Positions 7,599-17,536 of a DNA stretch of 64,000 bases are shown piece by piece. Position numbers and translations under genes: made by a program. Each line of letters opens with the position of its first letter. Within the stretch, counting starts at the first letter, position 1. The stretch is from positions 1,945,501-2,009,500 of the forward strand of contig NZ_JAUSQV010000001.1 of NCBI RefSeq assembly GCF_030811475.1, given 5' to 3'. This DNA comes from Nakamurella flavida. Its GTDB lineage: Bacteria; Actinomycetota; Actinomycetes; Mycobacteriales; Nakamurellaceae. Under the pieces are notes generated by a model, which was given only the letters and a program-made list of their open reading frames with translations, had not been told where the DNA came from and did not search any database.

Positions 7599-8281
7599 AC
7601 ACGGCGAGCACCGCGGACTCCGCGGACCACCGCGCGCTCCGCGAGATGCTCGGCGCCTTCGCGCTGGGCCGGCTCGACGACCGCGAACGGACCGCTGTGC
7701 AGGCGCACCTCGACGGCTGCGCGGACTGCCGCGCCGAGCTCGACGAGATCGCCCCGGTCGTCGCGGCCCTGGCCGGCCTGGACGCGGACCGCGTCCACGC
7801 TCCGGCCGCTCCCCCGCCGGAGCTCGGGGAGAACATCCTGGCCTCGGTGCGCACCGCCACCCGGGAGCGCAACCGCAGCCGCTGGGTCCGGCGGGCCGGT
7901 GGCGGCGCGCTGATCGCGGCGGCCCTGGTCGGCGTGTTCGTGCTCGGCGTCAACGTGCGCCCCGTCGTTCCCGCGGCACCCCCGGTCATCGCCCTCCAGC
8001 TGCAGGACGTGGCCTCCGGGGTGCAGGCCGACGCGGGCCTCGTCCGGCACACCTGGGGCACCGAGCTCAAGCTCCAGGCCAGCGGCCTGGCCGCCGGCGG
8101 CGCGTACACCGTCACCTTCGTCCGCGAGGACGGCGGGACCGTCCCCGGCGGGACGTTCCTCGGCACCGGCACGGCCACCCTGACCTGCAGCATGAACGGG
8201 GCGCTGCCGCTGGACGACACGGCCGAGGTGCAGATCACCGACGCGGCGGGAGTGGTGGTGATGGACGCGGTCGTGGCCTGA
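7595..8281 (+). CDS. Membrane anti-sigma factor with zinc-binding ZAS motif
   Basis: The GTG at 7595 overlaps the sigma stop as GTGA. The 228-aa product has an N-terminal zf-HC2/ZAS domain with His38-x3-Cys42-x2-Cys45 (HLDGCADC), a basic stop-transfer region, one membrane helix at about 103-122 and an extracytoplasmic domain of about 105 residues with RskA/RslA-like strands (GTELKLQASGLAAGGAYTV). It should hold the ECF sigma at the membrane and release it on an external or redox signal. The zinc ligands are intact, so thiol sensing is possible. No cognate protease gene lies nearby. Confidence 0.9.
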   Translation: MNTASTADSADHRALREMLGAFALGRLDDRERTAVQAHLDGCADCRAELDEIAPVVAALAGLDADRVHAPAAPPPELGENILASVRTATRERNRSRWVRRAGGGALIAAALVGVFVLGVNVRPVVPAAPPVIALQLQDVASGVQADAGLVRHTWGTELKLQASGLAAGGAYTVTFVREDGGTVPGGTFLGTGTATLTCSMNGALPLDDTAEVQITDAAGVVVMDAVVA

Positions 8282-8309
8282 GCCGGGTCCGGAGGCGATC
8301 CTTTCCGCC

Positions 8310-8315
8310 TAGGGT
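8310..8315 (+). promoter_or_regulatory. -10 element for a leaderless tldD transcript
   Basis: TAGGGT ends 7 nt before the GTG at 8323, and no ribosome binding site is present. This predicts a leaderless mRNA independent of the ECF operon that ends at 8281. Confidence 0.5.
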
Positions 8316-8322
8316 TGTCCCC

Positions 8323-9852
8323 GTGCCCACCACCAGAGCGCCGGGTTCCGGCGAGCAGCCCCTCGACCCGGAGTTCCTGGCCCTGCCGCTCGCTGCGCTG
8401 GCCGACGCCGCGTTGACCACCGCGCTGGAACTCGGCGCCAGCCACGCCGACCTCCGCGCCCAGCGACTGCGGTCCGGTTCGCTGTCGATCCGCGACACCG
8501 CACTCGAGTCGTCCACCGATGGAGTCGAGACCGGTTATGCCGTCAGGGTTCTCGTCGATGGCACGTGGGGTTTCGCCGCCGCGGTGGTACCGACCCCGGA
8601 GGCCGCGGCGGCCACCGCGCGCCGGGCCGTCGAGGTCGCCCGCGCCCTGCACGGGGTCGCCGGCGAGCGGGTGGAGCGGGCCGACGAGCCGGTGCACGCC
8701 GACCAGGTGTGGGTGAGCCGGTACGAGGTCGACCCGTTCGACGTCCCCGTGCAGGACCGCATCGCCCTGCTGCTGGACCGCTCCGAACGCCTGCTCGCCG
8801 CCGACGGGGTCGCGCACACCGCCGTCGCGGTGTCCCACGTGAAGGAGAACACCTTCTACGCCGACACCGCCGGGACGACCACCACCCAGCAGCGCGTCCG
8901 CATCGAGCCCGCGCTGACCGCCGTCACCGTCGACGTGGCCACCGGCGCCTTCGAGGACATGAGCACGCTGGCCCCGCCGGCCGGGCGCGGCTGGGAGTAC
9001 CTCGTCGACGGCTGGGACTTCGACGCCGAGATCGCTTCCCTGCCGGTGCATCTGGCCGAGAAGGTGAAGGCGCCGTCGATCACCGCCGGCCGCTACGACC
9101 TGGTCGTCGATCCCACCAATCTCTGGCTGACCATCCACGAGTCCATCGGGCACGCCACCGAGTACGACCGGGCCATCGGCTACGAGGCCGCCTACGCCGG
9201 CACCTCGTTCGCCACCCCCGACCAGCTCGGGACCCTCCGGTACGGCTCCCCGCTGATGACCGTCACCGGTGACCGCACCGTCGACCACGGCCTGGCCACC
9301 GTCGGTTTCGACGACGACGGGGTCGCCGGGCAGCGGTGGGACCTGATCACCGACGGCGTGCTCACCGGGTACCAGCTCGACCGGGTCTTCGCCCGCCGGC
9401 TCGGCCTGGACCGGTCGAACGGCTGCGCGTTCGCCGACTCCCCGTCGTCGATCCCGTTGCAGCGCATGGCCAACGTCAGCCTGCAACCCGACCCCGCCGG
9501 TGGCAGCACCGCGGATCTCATCGCCGGCGTCGACGACGGCATCTACGTGGTGGGCGACAAGTCGTGGTCCATCGACATGCAGCGCTACAACTTCCAGTTC
9601 ACCGGGCAGCGTTTCTACCGGATCCGGAACGGCGAGCTGGCCGGTCAGGTGCGCGACGTCGCCTACCAGGCCACCACCACCGACTTCTGGGGGGCGATGG
9701 ACGCCGTGGGCGGGCCCTCGACGTATCTCCTGGCCGGCGTCTTCACCTGCGGCAAGGGCCAGCCCGGTCAGACCGCGCCCGTCTCGCACGGCACCCCCAG
9801 CGCACGGTTCCGCGCCGTGTCCATCCTCAACACCGAACAGGAGGGCCGATGA
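8323..9852 (+). CDS. tldD: TldD-family metalloprotease subunit
   Basis: The 509-aa product carries the zinc motif HESIGH (His272, Glu273, His277), the HExxxH signature of TldD. It also has the family C-terminal blocks TADLIAGVDDGIYVVGDKS and FQFTGQRFYRIRNGEL. TldD pairs with TldE/PmbA to form a cytoplasmic hetero-protease that degrades unstructured peptides and trims some ribosomal peptide natural products and CcdA-type antitoxins. The GTG start at 8323 is supported by the TAGGGT box 7 nt upstream. tldE begins in the last codon of this gene (ATGA overlap). No RiPP precursor or modification enzyme is seen nearby, so a housekeeping role is the simplest reading. Confidence 0.93.
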   Translation: MPTTRAPGSGEQPLDPEFLALPLAALADAALTTALELGASHADLRAQRLRSGSLSIRDTALESSTDGVETGYAVRVLVDGTWGFAAAVVPTPEAAAATARRAVEVARALHGVAGERVERADEPVHADQVWVSRYEVDPFDVPVQDRIALLLDRSERLLAADGVAHTAVAVSHVKENTFYADTAGTTTTQQRVRIEPALTAVTVDVATGAFEDMSTLAPPAGRGWEYLVDGWDFDAEIASLPVHLAEKVKAPSITAGRYDLVVDPTNLWLTIHESIGHATEYDRAIGYEAAYAGTSFATPDQLGTLRYGSPLMTVTGDRTVDHGLATVGFDDDGVAGQRWDLITDGVLTGYQLDRVFARRLGLDRSNGCAFADSPSSIPLQRMANVSLQPDPAGGSTADLIAGVDDGIYVVGDKSWSIDMQRYNFQFTGQRFYRIRNGELAGQVRDVAYQATTTDFWGAMDAVGGPSTYLLAGVFTCGKGQPGQTAPVSHGTPSARFRAVSILNTEQEGR

Positions 9853-11306
9853 CACCCGCCTCCGGCGCCCTGCCCCCCGCCGGCCCGGCCACGCCCGGGC
9901 TGCTCGCCCCGCAGGACATCGTCGAGATCGCGCTGGCCGCCTCCCGCACCGACGGCTGCATCGTCATCGTGCAGCCCACCAGCCGGGCGAACGTGCGATG
10001 GGCCAACAACACCGTCACCACCAACGGCGTCTCGGACACGCTGACCTGGTGGGTGATCGCCGTGCAGGGCGGTGCCGCCGGCACCGTGGCCGCCTCGGCC
10101 TCCGCAGCCGGGAGCCGCGAACAGGTGGCGGAGACCGTCCGGCAGGCCGAGGACGCCGCCCGGGCCGCCGCGCAGGCCGGCCCGGCGCAGGATCTGCAGC
10201 CGCTGGTCGGCACCGGCGACGACAGCACGGGCACGGACGACGCGGCGTTCGCCACCGCCCCCGCGCAGACCTCGTTCGCGGTCTACCGGGACCTGCTGCC
10301 CACTCTCGGTGCCGCGTTCGGCGCCGCGCGGAGCCGGGACGAGATCCTGTACGGCTTCGCCCGGCACGAGCAGGCCACCACCTACCTGGGGACGTCCACC
10401 GGGCTGCGGCGCCGGTGGGTGCAGCCGACGGGCACCGTCGAGCTGAATGCCAAGTCGGCCGACCTGGCCCGCTCGTCCTGGAGCGCGTTGTCCACCGCGG
10501 ATTTCGTGGGCGTGGACGTGTCCGCGATGGCCGACAACCTGTCCGAGCGGCTCGGCTGGAGCACCCGGCAGATCGAGCTGCCCGCCGGCCGGTACGACAC
10601 CCTGCTGCCGCCCACCGCCGTGGCCGACTTCATGATCCCGCTGGTCTGGCGGGCCGGTGCCCGCGCCGCGCACGAGGGCCGGTCACCGTTCTCCGCGCCG
10701 GGCGGCGGCACCCGCGCCGGTGAACGCCTCACCGATCAGGCCCTGTCGCTCTACACCGACCCGCTGGCCGACGGTATCGAGACGGCACCGTTCGTGGTCG
10801 CGGCCGAGTCGTCGGAGGATCTGTCGGTCTTCGACAACGGCGCCCCGGTCGGCCGGACCACCCTGGTGCAGGGCGGCGCCGTCGGGTCGCTGGCCCACAC
10901 CCGCGCCTCCGCGCAGCGGTACGACGAACCGTTCACCCCGGTGACCGACAACCTGACCCTGATCGGCGGCGACCAGCGGCGCACCACGGCCGACCTGATC
11001 GCCGGGCTGGAGCGCGGTCTGCTGCTCACCTCGCAGTGGTACCTGCGCGAGGTCGACCCGCAGAGCATGCTCACCACCGGCGTCACCCGGGACGGGGTGT
11101 TCCTCGTCGAGGGCGGCGAGATCGTCGGGGCCTGCAACAACTTCCGGTTCAACATGTCACCGCTGGACGTGCTGCGCCGGGCCGGGGACGTCGGCGCCAC
11201 CCAGCCCACCCTGTCCCGGGAGTGGAGCGACTGGTTCACCCGCACCGCCATGCCGCCGATGGTCGTGCACGACTTCGTCATGTCGTCGGTCTCCCAGGCG
11301 AAGTAG
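9849..11306 (+). CDS. tldE: TldE/PmbA-family subunit
   Basis: The ATG at 9849 overlaps the tldD stop by 4 bp and gives 485 aa. Family features are ANVRWANNTVTTNGVSDT in the N-terminal half, and TDNLTLIGGDQRRTTADLIA with GEIVGACNNFRFNMSPLDVL near the C-terminus. It lacks the HExxxH motif, as TldE subunits do. It should form the heterodimer with TldD, in which only TldD carries zinc. The overlapping stop/start fixes roughly equal synthesis of the two subunits. A strong hairpin follows at 11346. Confidence 0.92.
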   Translation: MTPASGALPPAGPATPGLLAPQDIVEIALAASRTDGCIVIVQPTSRANVRWANNTVTTNGVSDTLTWWVIAVQGGAAGTVAASASAAGSREQVAETVRQAEDAARAAAQAGPAQDLQPLVGTGDDSTGTDDAAFATAPAQTSFAVYRDLLPTLGAAFGAARSRDEILYGFARHEQATTYLGTSTGLRRRWVQPTGTVELNAKSADLARSSWSALSTADFVGVDVSAMADNLSERLGWSTRQIELPAGRYDTLLPPTAVADFMIPLVWRAGARAAHEGRSPFSAPGGGTRAGERLTDQALSLYTDPLADGIETAPFVVAAESSEDLSVFDNGAPVGRTTLVQGGAVGSLAHTRASAQRYDEPFTPVTDNLTLIGGDQRRTTADLIAGLERGLLLTSQWYLREVDPQSMLTTGVTRDGVFLVEGGEIVGACNNFRFNMSPLDVLRRAGDVGATQPTLSREWSDWFTRTAMPPMVVHDFVMSSVSQAK

Positions 11307-11345
11307 CCACGACGGCCTCAGGACCAGCACGCCCGGAACGCAGAA

Positions 11346-11377
11346 CCGCCCGGTCCCCCACGAGGGGGGACCGGGCG
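11346..11377. terminator. Bidirectional hairpin terminator
   Basis: A perfect 14-bp stem (11346-11359 with 11364-11377, arm CCGCCCGGTCCCCC) with an ACGA loop lies between the convergent tldE and sugar permease genes. Confidence 0.8.
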
Positions 11378-11402
11378 GCTTCGTCCTGTCGGGTGGGCGC
11401 AG

Positions 11403-12665
11403 CTATCTGGCGCCGGCCCGCCGCTTGGAGTACACGTCGAAGGCGACCGCGGCCAGCAGCACCGCGCCCTTGATGACCTGCTGGTACGCGATGTCCACGC
11501 CCAGGATGGACATCCCGTTGTTGAGCACGCCGACGGTGAGACCACCGACGATGGCCCCGATGACGCGGCCGACACCACCGGTCACCGCGGCGCCGCCGAT
11601 GAAGGCCGCGGCGATGGCGTCGAGCTCGAAGGCGTTGCCGTTCGTCGGGTTGGCCAGGTTCAGCCGGGCCGCGAAGACCACACCGGCCAGGGCGGCCAGC
11701 ACGCCCATGTTCACGAAGACCAGGAAGGTGACCTGCTTGGCCTTGATGCCGGACAGCTCGGCCGCATGCAGGTTGCCGCCGATGGCGTAGACGTGGCGGC
11801 CGATGACCGAACGGGTCATCAGCGCCGAGTACACGAGCACCAGCACGGCCAGGATGATCAGGATGTAGGGCAGGCCCTTGAACAGGGACAGCTTGACCGC
11901 GAAGTACATGATGGCCAGGCCGCTGATCACCATGCGGGCGGTGAACGCACCGGTGGAACTCACGCCCTGGTTGAACTTCGCCCGATTCCGCCGGGCCTTG
12001 ATCTGGGTGAACAGCAGCGCGGCGACCGCCACCAGACCGAGCACCAGGGTGAACACGTCGGCGGAACCGCCGCCCAGCCCGGGGATGTTCGGCAGGTCGA
12101 TGTAGCCGCCCACCCCGTCGATGAAGCCGGAGGAGAAGAAGTTCCGGAAGCTGTCCGGGAACGGCGAGATCTGCAGACCGCCCAGGGCCAGCAACGTGGC
12201 ACCGCGGAAGATCAACATCCCGGCCAGGGTGACGATGAACGCCGGCACCCCGAAGTAGGCGACCCAGAAGCCCTGCCACGCCCCGACCAGACCGCCGATG
12301 AGCAGCACCAGGACGACGCCGGCCCAGATCGGCATGCCCATCCGGACGATGAACACCCCGGCCATGGCCCCGGCGAACCCGACGATGGACCCGACCGAGA
12401 GGTCGATGTGCCCGGCGATGATCACGATGACCATGCCGATGGCCAGGATCAGGATGTGCGCGTTCTGCACGATGAGGTTCGAGATGTTCTGCGGCACCAG
12501 GATCGTGCCGTCGGTGAGGATCCCGAAGAGCAGCAGGATGACGATGAACGCGATGAAGATGCCGCTCTGCCCCAGGCTGCGCCGTGCGGTGGTCAGGAAC
12601 GACCCGCCCGGGCCGCTGGGGATCTGCGGCGCCGGGTTCTTGGTGATGCCCGCGTTCACTGCCAT
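11403..12665 (-). CDS. mmsB: Monosaccharide ABC transporter permease (MmsB/GguB/XylH type)
   Basis: The 420-aa product starts at the ATG at 12665, which overlaps the end of the ATPase gene by 10 bp. It is strongly hydrophobic with about ten membrane segments. It carries the family loop [16 protein letters not shown] and the ribose/xylose-permease block [21 protein letters not shown] near the C-terminus. The long insertion around [17 protein letters not shown] to KARRNRAKF is typical of the MmsB/GguB group rather than RbsC. It forms the membrane channel for the sugar delivered by the ChvE-like protein encoded first in this minus-strand operon. Confidence 0.9.
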   Translation of the reverse strand: MAVNAGITKNPAPQIPSGPGGSFLTTARRSLGQSGIFIAFIVILLLFGILTDGTILVPQNISNLIVQNAHILILAIGMVIVIIAGHIDLSVGSIVGFAGAMAGVFIVRMGMPIWAGVVLVLLIGGLVGAWQGFWVAYFGVPAFIVTLAGMLIFRGATLLALGGLQISPFPDSFRNFFSSGFIDGVGGYIDLPNIPGLGGGSADVFTLVLGLVAVAALLFTQIKARRNRAKFNQGVSSTGAFTARMVISGLAIMYFAVKLSLFKGLPYILIILAVLVLVYSALMTRSVIGRHVYAIGGNLHAAELSGIKAKQVTFLVFVNMGVLAALAGVVFAARLNLANPTNGNAFELDAIAAAFIGGAAVTGGVGRVIGAIVGGLTVGVLNNGMSILGVDIAYQQVIKGAVLLAAVAFDVYSKRRAGAR

Positions 12666-14332
12666 GACGGTCCGTTCTCCTTGCTGGTGGTGTTCAGGGG
12701 GGCGGCGCTGTCGTTCTGCGTGCTGCCGGTCCGGGCGTCGTCGAGGTGTCCGCCGGCCAGCGGGTCCTCGTCGGCGGTGAGCGCCTCGGCCGGGACGTCG
12801 GTGAGGGGCGCCTGGTCGCGGGTCATGAACTGCATCAGCACCTCCTGCGAGGCCTGCGCGCGGTCCACCTGACCGGTGATGCGACCCGCGGACAGGGTGT
12901 AGATGCGGTCGCACAGGCCGAGCAGCTCGGGCAGCTCCGAGGAGATGACCAGGACGCCCTTACCGGCGTCGGCCAGCTGGTTGATGATCGTGTAGATCTC
13001 GTACTTCGCGCCGACGTCGATACCGCGGGTCGGCTCGTCCAGGATGAGCACGTCCGGGTCGGAGTAGATCCACTTGGACAGCACGACCTTCTGCTGGTTG
13101 CCGCCGGACAGCTTGCCGACGACGGACAGCACCGAGGGCGCCTTGATGTTCATGCTGTCGCGGAACTCGTTGGCGACCTGGAACTCCTGGCCGTCGTCGA
13201 CCCAGCCGCGGGTGGCCAGCTTGTCCAGGGAGGCCGCCGAGATGTTCCGCTTGATGTCCTCGATGAGGTTGAGCCCGTAGACCTTGCGGTCCTCGGTGGC
13301 GTAGGCCAGACCGTGGTCGATGGCCTCGCGCACCGTCCTCGGGCGGATCTCCTTGCCGTCCTTGAACAGCTGACCGGAGATGCCGGAGCCGTAGGAACGG
13401 CCGAACACGCTCATCGCCAGCTCGGTGCGGCCCGCGCCCATCAGGCCGGCCAGCCCGACGATCTCGCCGCGGCGGATGGTGAGGTTGGCCTTGTCGACCA
13501 CCAGGCGGTCCTTGTGCTGCGGGTGGTGCACCGTCCAGTCCTGGATGCGGAACAGCTCATCGCCGACGTTCGAGACGTGGTCGGGGAAGCGCTGGTCGAG
13601 ATCGCGCCCGACCATGGCCTTGATGATCCGGTCCTCGGTGACACCGTCGGCCATGCGCATGGTCTCGATGGAGCGGCCGTCGCGGATGATCGTCGTGGCG
13701 TCGGCCACCGCCTTGATCTCGTTGAGCTTGTGCGAGATGACGATGCAGGTGATGCCCTCGTTGCGCAGGCCGCGCAGCAGGCCCAGCAGGTGGGCGGAGT
13801 CGACGTCGTTCAGCGCGGCGGTCGGCTCGTCCAGGATGAGCAGCTTGACCTGCTTGGACAGGGCCTTGGCGATCTCCACCAGCTGCTGCTTGCCCACGCC
13901 GATGTCCATCACCCGGGTGGTCGGGTTCTCGTGCAGCCCGACGCGCTCGAGCAGATCGGCGGCGTCGGCGTTGGTCTGGTTCCAGTCGATGACCCCGCGG
14001 CGGGAGCGCTCGTTGCCCAGGAAGATGTTCTCCGCGATGGAGAGGTACGGCGACAGCGCCAGCTCCTGGTGGATGATCACGATCCCCCGGGCCTCGCTGT
14101 CGCGGACGGTGGAGAACTTGCAGACCTGCCCGTCGAAGACGATGTCGCCGTCGTAGGAGCCGTGCCCGTACACCCCGGAGAGCACCTTCATCAGGGTCGA
14201 CTTGCCGGCGCCGTTCTCGCCGCAGATCGCGTGGATCTCCTGCCGCTCGACGGCCAGGTTGACGTCCTGCAGGGCCTTGACGCCCGGGAATTCCTTGGTG
14301 ATGCCGCGCATTTCGAGGATGGTGTCGGCCAT
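12656..14332 (-). CDS. mmsA: Monosaccharide ABC transporter ATP-binding protein (MmsA/GguA type)
   Basis: The 558-aa product holds two fused ABC cassettes. The first has Walker [10 protein letters not shown] near residue 39, a [13 protein letters not shown] signature and Walker [12 protein letters not shown]. The second has a signature [14 protein letters not shown] and [12 protein letters not shown], while its Walker A is replaced by [13 protein letters not shown], as in all sugar ATPases of this class. About 50 extra residues follow the second cassette ([16 protein letters not shown]), longer than usual. It energises the MmsB permease. The stop overlaps the permease start by 10 bp, while a 133-bp gap with a small hairpin separates it from the binding-protein gene. 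Confidence 0.92.
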   Translation of the reverse strand: MADTILEMRGITKEFPGVKALQDVNLAVERQEIHAICGENGAGKSTLMKVLSGVYGHGSYDGDIVFDGQVCKFSTVRDSEARGIVIIHQELALSPYLSIAENIFLGNERSRRGVIDWNQTNADAADLLERVGLHENPTTRVMDIGVGKQQLVEIAKALSKQVKLLILDEPTAALNDVDSAHLLGLLRGLRNEGITCIVISHKLNEIKAVADATTIIRDGRSIETMRMADGVTEDRIIKAMVGRDLDQRFPDHVSNVGDELFRIQDWTVHHPQHKDRLVVDKANLTIRRGEIVGLAGLMGAGRTELAMSVFGRSYGSGISGQLFKDGKEIRPRTVREAIDHGLAYATEDRKVYGLNLIEDIKRNISAASLDKLATRGWVDDGQEFQVANEFRDSMNIKAPSVLSVVGKLSGGNQQKVVLSKWIYSDPDVLILDEPTRGIDVGAKYEIYTIINQLADAGKGVLVISSELPELLGLCDRIYTLSAGRITGQVDRAQASQEVLMQFMTRDQAPLTDVPAEALTADEDPLAGGHLDDARTGSTQNDSAAPLNTTSKENGPSWQ

Positions 14333-14407
14333 CGACCGTCCTGTCTGTGGATGGGCTCGTGCCCGGTCGTGGTGGTGGCCACCGGACCGGGCCGGTGAAG
14401 GAGCAAC

Positions 14408-14424
14408 GGCGCCCCACCGGCGCC
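14408..14424. other. Intercistronic hairpin between binding-protein and ATPase genes
   Basis: GGCGCC, a 5-nt spacer, then GGCGCC form a 6-bp stem in the 133-bp gap downstream of chvE. Such structures often stabilise the abundant binding-protein part of an ABC operon mRNA or cause partial termination. The assignment is inference from position and symmetry only. Confidence 0.35.
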
Positions 14425-14465
14425 CGGTGAGGGGTCGCCGGCGGGACGCCGTCGGATCAGCGGAG

Positions 14466-15722
14466 TTACTTGAGCTCGTCCGCGGTGTAGTAGCCGGAAT
14501 CCACGAGGACCTGCGCGTAGTTGTCCTTGTAGACCGTGACCGGGTTCAGCAGCTGGGTCGGGACGACCTTGTTGCCGTTGTCGTACGTGGTGGTGTCATT
14601 CACGGCGGGCTCGCTGCCGGCCAGGATGTTCGCGGCCATGTTGACGGCGGCGGCGGCCAGGTCGCGGGTGTCCTTGAAGATGGTGGCGTACTGCTCACCG
14701 GCGATGATCGACTTGACCGAGGCGACCTCGGCGTCCTGCCCGGTGACGATCGGGTAGGCCTGGCCCGAGGTGCCGTAGCCGTTGCTCTTCAGGGCGCCCA
14801 GGATGCCGATGGACAGGCCGTCGTACGGGGACAGCACCCCGTCCACGCGGGTGCCGTCGGCGTAGGTGCTGGTCAGCAGGTTCTCCATGCGGGCCTGCGC
14901 GGTGGCGGGCTCCCAGCGGAGGATGGCGACGGTGTTGAAGTCGGTCTGCCCGCTCTTGACCACGAGGGTGCCTGCGTCCAGGTAGGGCTTCAGGGTCTCC
15001 ATCGCACCGTTGAAGAAGAAGGTGGCGTTGTTGTCGTCCGGCGAACCGGCGAACAGCTCGATGTTGAACGGCCCGGTGGCGGTGCCCTTGCTGCCGTCCT
15101 GGTTCAGCAGACCCAGGCCCACCAGCAGGGAGGTGGCCTGGTCGACGCCGACCTGGAAGTTGTCGAACGTCGCGTAGTAGTCGACGTTCGGGCTGTTGCG
15201 GATGAGCCGGTCGTAGGAGATGACCTTGATGCCGGCGTCGGCCGCCTGCTGCAGCTGGCTGGTCAGCGCGGTGCCGTCGATCGAGGCGATGATCAGCAGC
15301 TTGGCGCCGTTGGTGATCTGGTTCTCGATCTGGTTGACCTGGGTCGGGATGTCGTTCTCGGCGTACTGGAGATCGACCTGGTACCCGGCCGCCTCGAGCT
15401 GGGACTTGACGTTGTTGCCGTCGTCCACCCACCGCTCGGACTGCTTGGTCGGCATGGTGACGCCGATCAGCTCACCGTTGCCCTGGGGCAGCGCGGTCGC
15501 GGCGGACGAGGTGGCCGATCCGCCGGTGCTGCCGGAGGTGGCGGCCGACGACGACGCACCCGAGCTGGACGCGGCGGCCGACGACGCAGGACTGGACGCC
15601 GCGGCCGACGTGGCGGCGGCGGTGGTGGTTCCGGCGGCCGTGGTGCGGCTGGCGGAGCAGGCAGCCATCGAGATGACCATGCCCACCCCCAGCGCGGCAG
15701 CAAGCACTCTCTTCATGGTCAT
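14466..15722 (-). CDS. chvE: ChvE-like sugar-binding lipoprotein
   Basis: The ATG at 15722 follows GAGGAGG and gives 418 aa; an ATG two codons later is also possible. The N-terminus [20 protein letters not shown] is a lipoprotein signal with the acylated cysteine about residue 22. A Ser/Ala/Thr/Gly-rich tether runs to about residue 80. The periplasmic-binding-protein fold then shows [38 protein letters not shown] and [16 protein letters not shown], all close to ChvE/multiple-monosaccharide binding proteins. It should capture aldoses such as xylose, glucose, arabinose or galactose outside the membrane for MmsAB. It is first in the operon and has a strong-looking promoter. Confidence 0.9.
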   Translation of the reverse strand: MTMKRVLAAALGVGMVISMAACSASRTTAAGTTTAAATSAAASSPASSAAASSSGASSSAATSGSTGGSATSSAATALPQGNGELIGVTMPTKQSERWVDDGNNVKSQLEAAGYQVDLQYAENDIPTQVNQIENQITNGAKLLIIASIDGTALTSQLQQAADAGIKVISYDRLIRNSPNVDYYATFDNFQVGVDQATSLLVGLGLLNQDGSKGTATGPFNIELFAGSPDDNNATFFFNGAMETLKPYLDAGTLVVKSGQTDFNTVAILRWEPATAQARMENLLTSTYADGTRVDGVLSPYDGLSIGILGALKSNGYGTSGQAYPIVTGQDAEVASVKSIIAGEQYATIFKDTRDLAAAAVNMAANILAGSEPAVNDTTTYDNGNKVVPTQLLNPVTVYKDNYAQVLVDSGYYTADELK

Positions 15723-15894
15723 TCCTGGCTCCTCCTCGAGACCGAGACACTGTGCGGTGTCTCCTGTTCGCGCCCCACCGACCGGTAACCGGACCGGGCC
15801 CACGACACCGGGCAGATGCTCGGGAGGGGGCCGGACCGGAGGGGGACAGCCGCCGAAACGAACAGAGAACGACGGCGGGTGTGGGCGCATGTGA

Positions 15895-15922
15895 AGGTTA
15901 ACGTCGGAGGGAAGGGTGTCAA
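15895..15922 (-). promoter_or_regulatory. Probable promoter of the chvE operon
   Basis: On the minus strand TTGACA (15922-15917) and TAACCT (15900-15895) are separated by 16 nt, a near-consensus housekeeping promoter. It leaves a leader of roughly 165 nt before the ATG at 15722. Confidence 0.6.
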
Positions 15923-15943
15923 GGAGGACAGGGGGACATCGGA

Positions 15944-15956
15944 CGTAACGGTCACG
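15944..15956. promoter_or_regulatory. Imperfect palindrome upstream of the chvE promoter
   Basis: CGTAACGGTCACG is an inverted repeat (CGTAAC/GTCACG, one mismatch) 21 bp upstream of the -35 box. Its placement suits an activator site. No regulator gene lies next to it. Confidence 0.3.
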
Positions 15957-16032
15957 CAACAAAGGTGTGCTGGGCCGGATCCGCTCACTCTCCGGCAGTG
16001 TCGGTCACAGGCGGACCTCCGACACCCGACCG

Positions 16033-16458
16033 TCAGGTGGAGCCCACCCATTCCTCGGTGCCGTCGGTGAACACCTGCCGCTTCCAGACCGGCAGGCGGC
16101 GCTTCACCTCGTCGACGAGCTCCTGGCAGGCGCTGAACGCCTCCCCCCGGTGGGCGGCGGCGACCGCCGCGGCCAGGGCGACCTCCCCGATCCCCAGCAG
16201 ACCCACCCGGTGGGACACCGCGACGGCCAGCACGCCCTCGCGGGCCGCGATGTCGGCGGCGACCTCGGCCACCACCGCCGCGGCACCGGGGTGGGCCTGG
16301 TACTCCAGTTCGGTGACGCCGCGACCACCGTCGTGGTCCCGCACGACGCCGCTGAACGAGACCACCGCCCCGGCCTGCGGTCCGTCCACCGCCGCGATGT
16401 GCGCGGCCAGATCGAGCACGGCTTCGCCGACCCCGGTCAACGCCACCGTGCCGCTCAT
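16033..16458 (-). CDS. moaE: Molybdopterin synthase catalytic subunit MoaE
   Basis: The 141-aa product matches MoaE from end to end: GAVVSFSGVVRDHDGG near residue 30, LEYQAHPGAAAVV, the AVSHRVGLLGIGEVAL block and AAHRGEAFSACQELVDEVK leading to the catalytic-lysine segment VWKRQ and the terminal GTEEWVGS. MoaE transfers sulfur from thiocarboxylated MoaD to cyclic pyranopterin monophosphate to make molybdopterin. Its start overlaps the end of mogA by 4 bp. The probable MoaD partner is encoded 12 kb away with moaA. Confidence 0.95.
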   Translation of the reverse strand: MSGTVALTGVGEAVLDLAAHIAAVDGPQAGAVVSFSGVVRDHDGGRGVTELEYQAHPGAAAVVAEVAADIAAREGVLAVAVSHRVGLLGIGEVALAAAVAAAHRGEAFSACQELVDEVKRRLPVWKRQVFTDGTEEWVGST

Positions 16459-17012
16459 GCCACGCCCCCGCCGGGGCGGTGGTCCCCGCCGCCGCCGATC
16501 TGATCCAGCGCGTGCCCGAGCACCCGGTCCAGCACGGCCAGCCCGTCGCGGACGCCCCCGGTGGAACCGGGCAGGTTGACCACCAACGTGCGCCCGGCGA
16601 TCCCGGCCAGACCGCGGGACAGCACGGAGGTGGGCACGGCGTCGCCGCCGGACCGCCGGATCGCGTCGGCCAGACCGGGGATCTCGACGTCGAGCAGCTC
16701 GCCGGTGGCCTGCGGGGTGGTGTCCGTCGGGGACAGCCCGGTACCGCCGGAGGTGAGGACGAGCGCGGCACCGAGGGCGGGATCGACGGCGGTGCGCAGT
16801 GCCGCACCGACGGCCGGGCCGTCGGCGACCACCTGCGGCTCGGCGACCGTGAACCCGCGGGCGGCGAGCCAGTCCCGGATGACCGGGCCCGTCCGGTCCG
16901 GGTACACACCGGTGGCAGCACGCGTCGACGCGATCACCACCACGGCGGTGCGACCGGAGCCGACGGGGGCCGGGGCGGTGGTGTCGGATCCGTGTGCGTC
17001 GGTGCCCTGCAT
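16455..17012 (-). CDS. mogA: MogA/MoaB-family molybdopterin adenylyltransferase
   Basis: The 185-aa product shows the MoCF_biosynth motifs VLTSGGTGLSPTDTTP near residue 86 and VVNLPGSTGGVRDGL near residue 143. These bind molybdopterin and ATP in MogA/MoaB, which adenylate molybdopterin before molybdate insertion by MoeA. It begins 1 nt after the moaC stop and overlaps moaE by 4 bp, so moaC, mogA and moaE are one translational unit. The 20-residue N-terminal extension is rich in Ala, Gly and Pro and is probably disordered. A MoeA gene is not present in the window. Confidence 0.92.
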   Translation of the reverse strand: MQGTDAHGSDTTAPAPVGSGRTAVVVIASTRAATGVYPDRTGPVIRDWLAARGFTVAEPQVVADGPAVGAALRTAVDPALGAALVLTSGGTGLSPTDTTPQATGELLDVEIPGLADAIRRSGGDAVPTSVLSRGLAGIAGRTLVVNLPGSTGGVRDGLAVLDRVLGHALDQIGGGGDHRPGGGVA

Positions 17013-17013
17013 G

Positions 17014-17508
<495 letters not shown>

Positions 17509-17536
17509 GGACCCATCCTCCCCCTGCGGACCCGCG

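Larger units (their letters stand above)
15723..16032. other. Non-coding region between chvE and moaE
   Basis: These 310 bp hold the chvE ribosome site, a roughly 165-nt leader, the TTGACA/TAACCT promoter and the CGTAACGGTCACG palindrome. Nothing resembling a gene, a terminator with a T-tract or a known riboswitch was recognised in the rest. Confidence 0.6.

Noticed and set aside
8310-11306. tldD-tldE considered as part of a RiPP cluster
   Set aside because: No short precursor peptide, radical SAM or YcaO enzyme is nearby; the moaA radical SAM protein has its own clear role.
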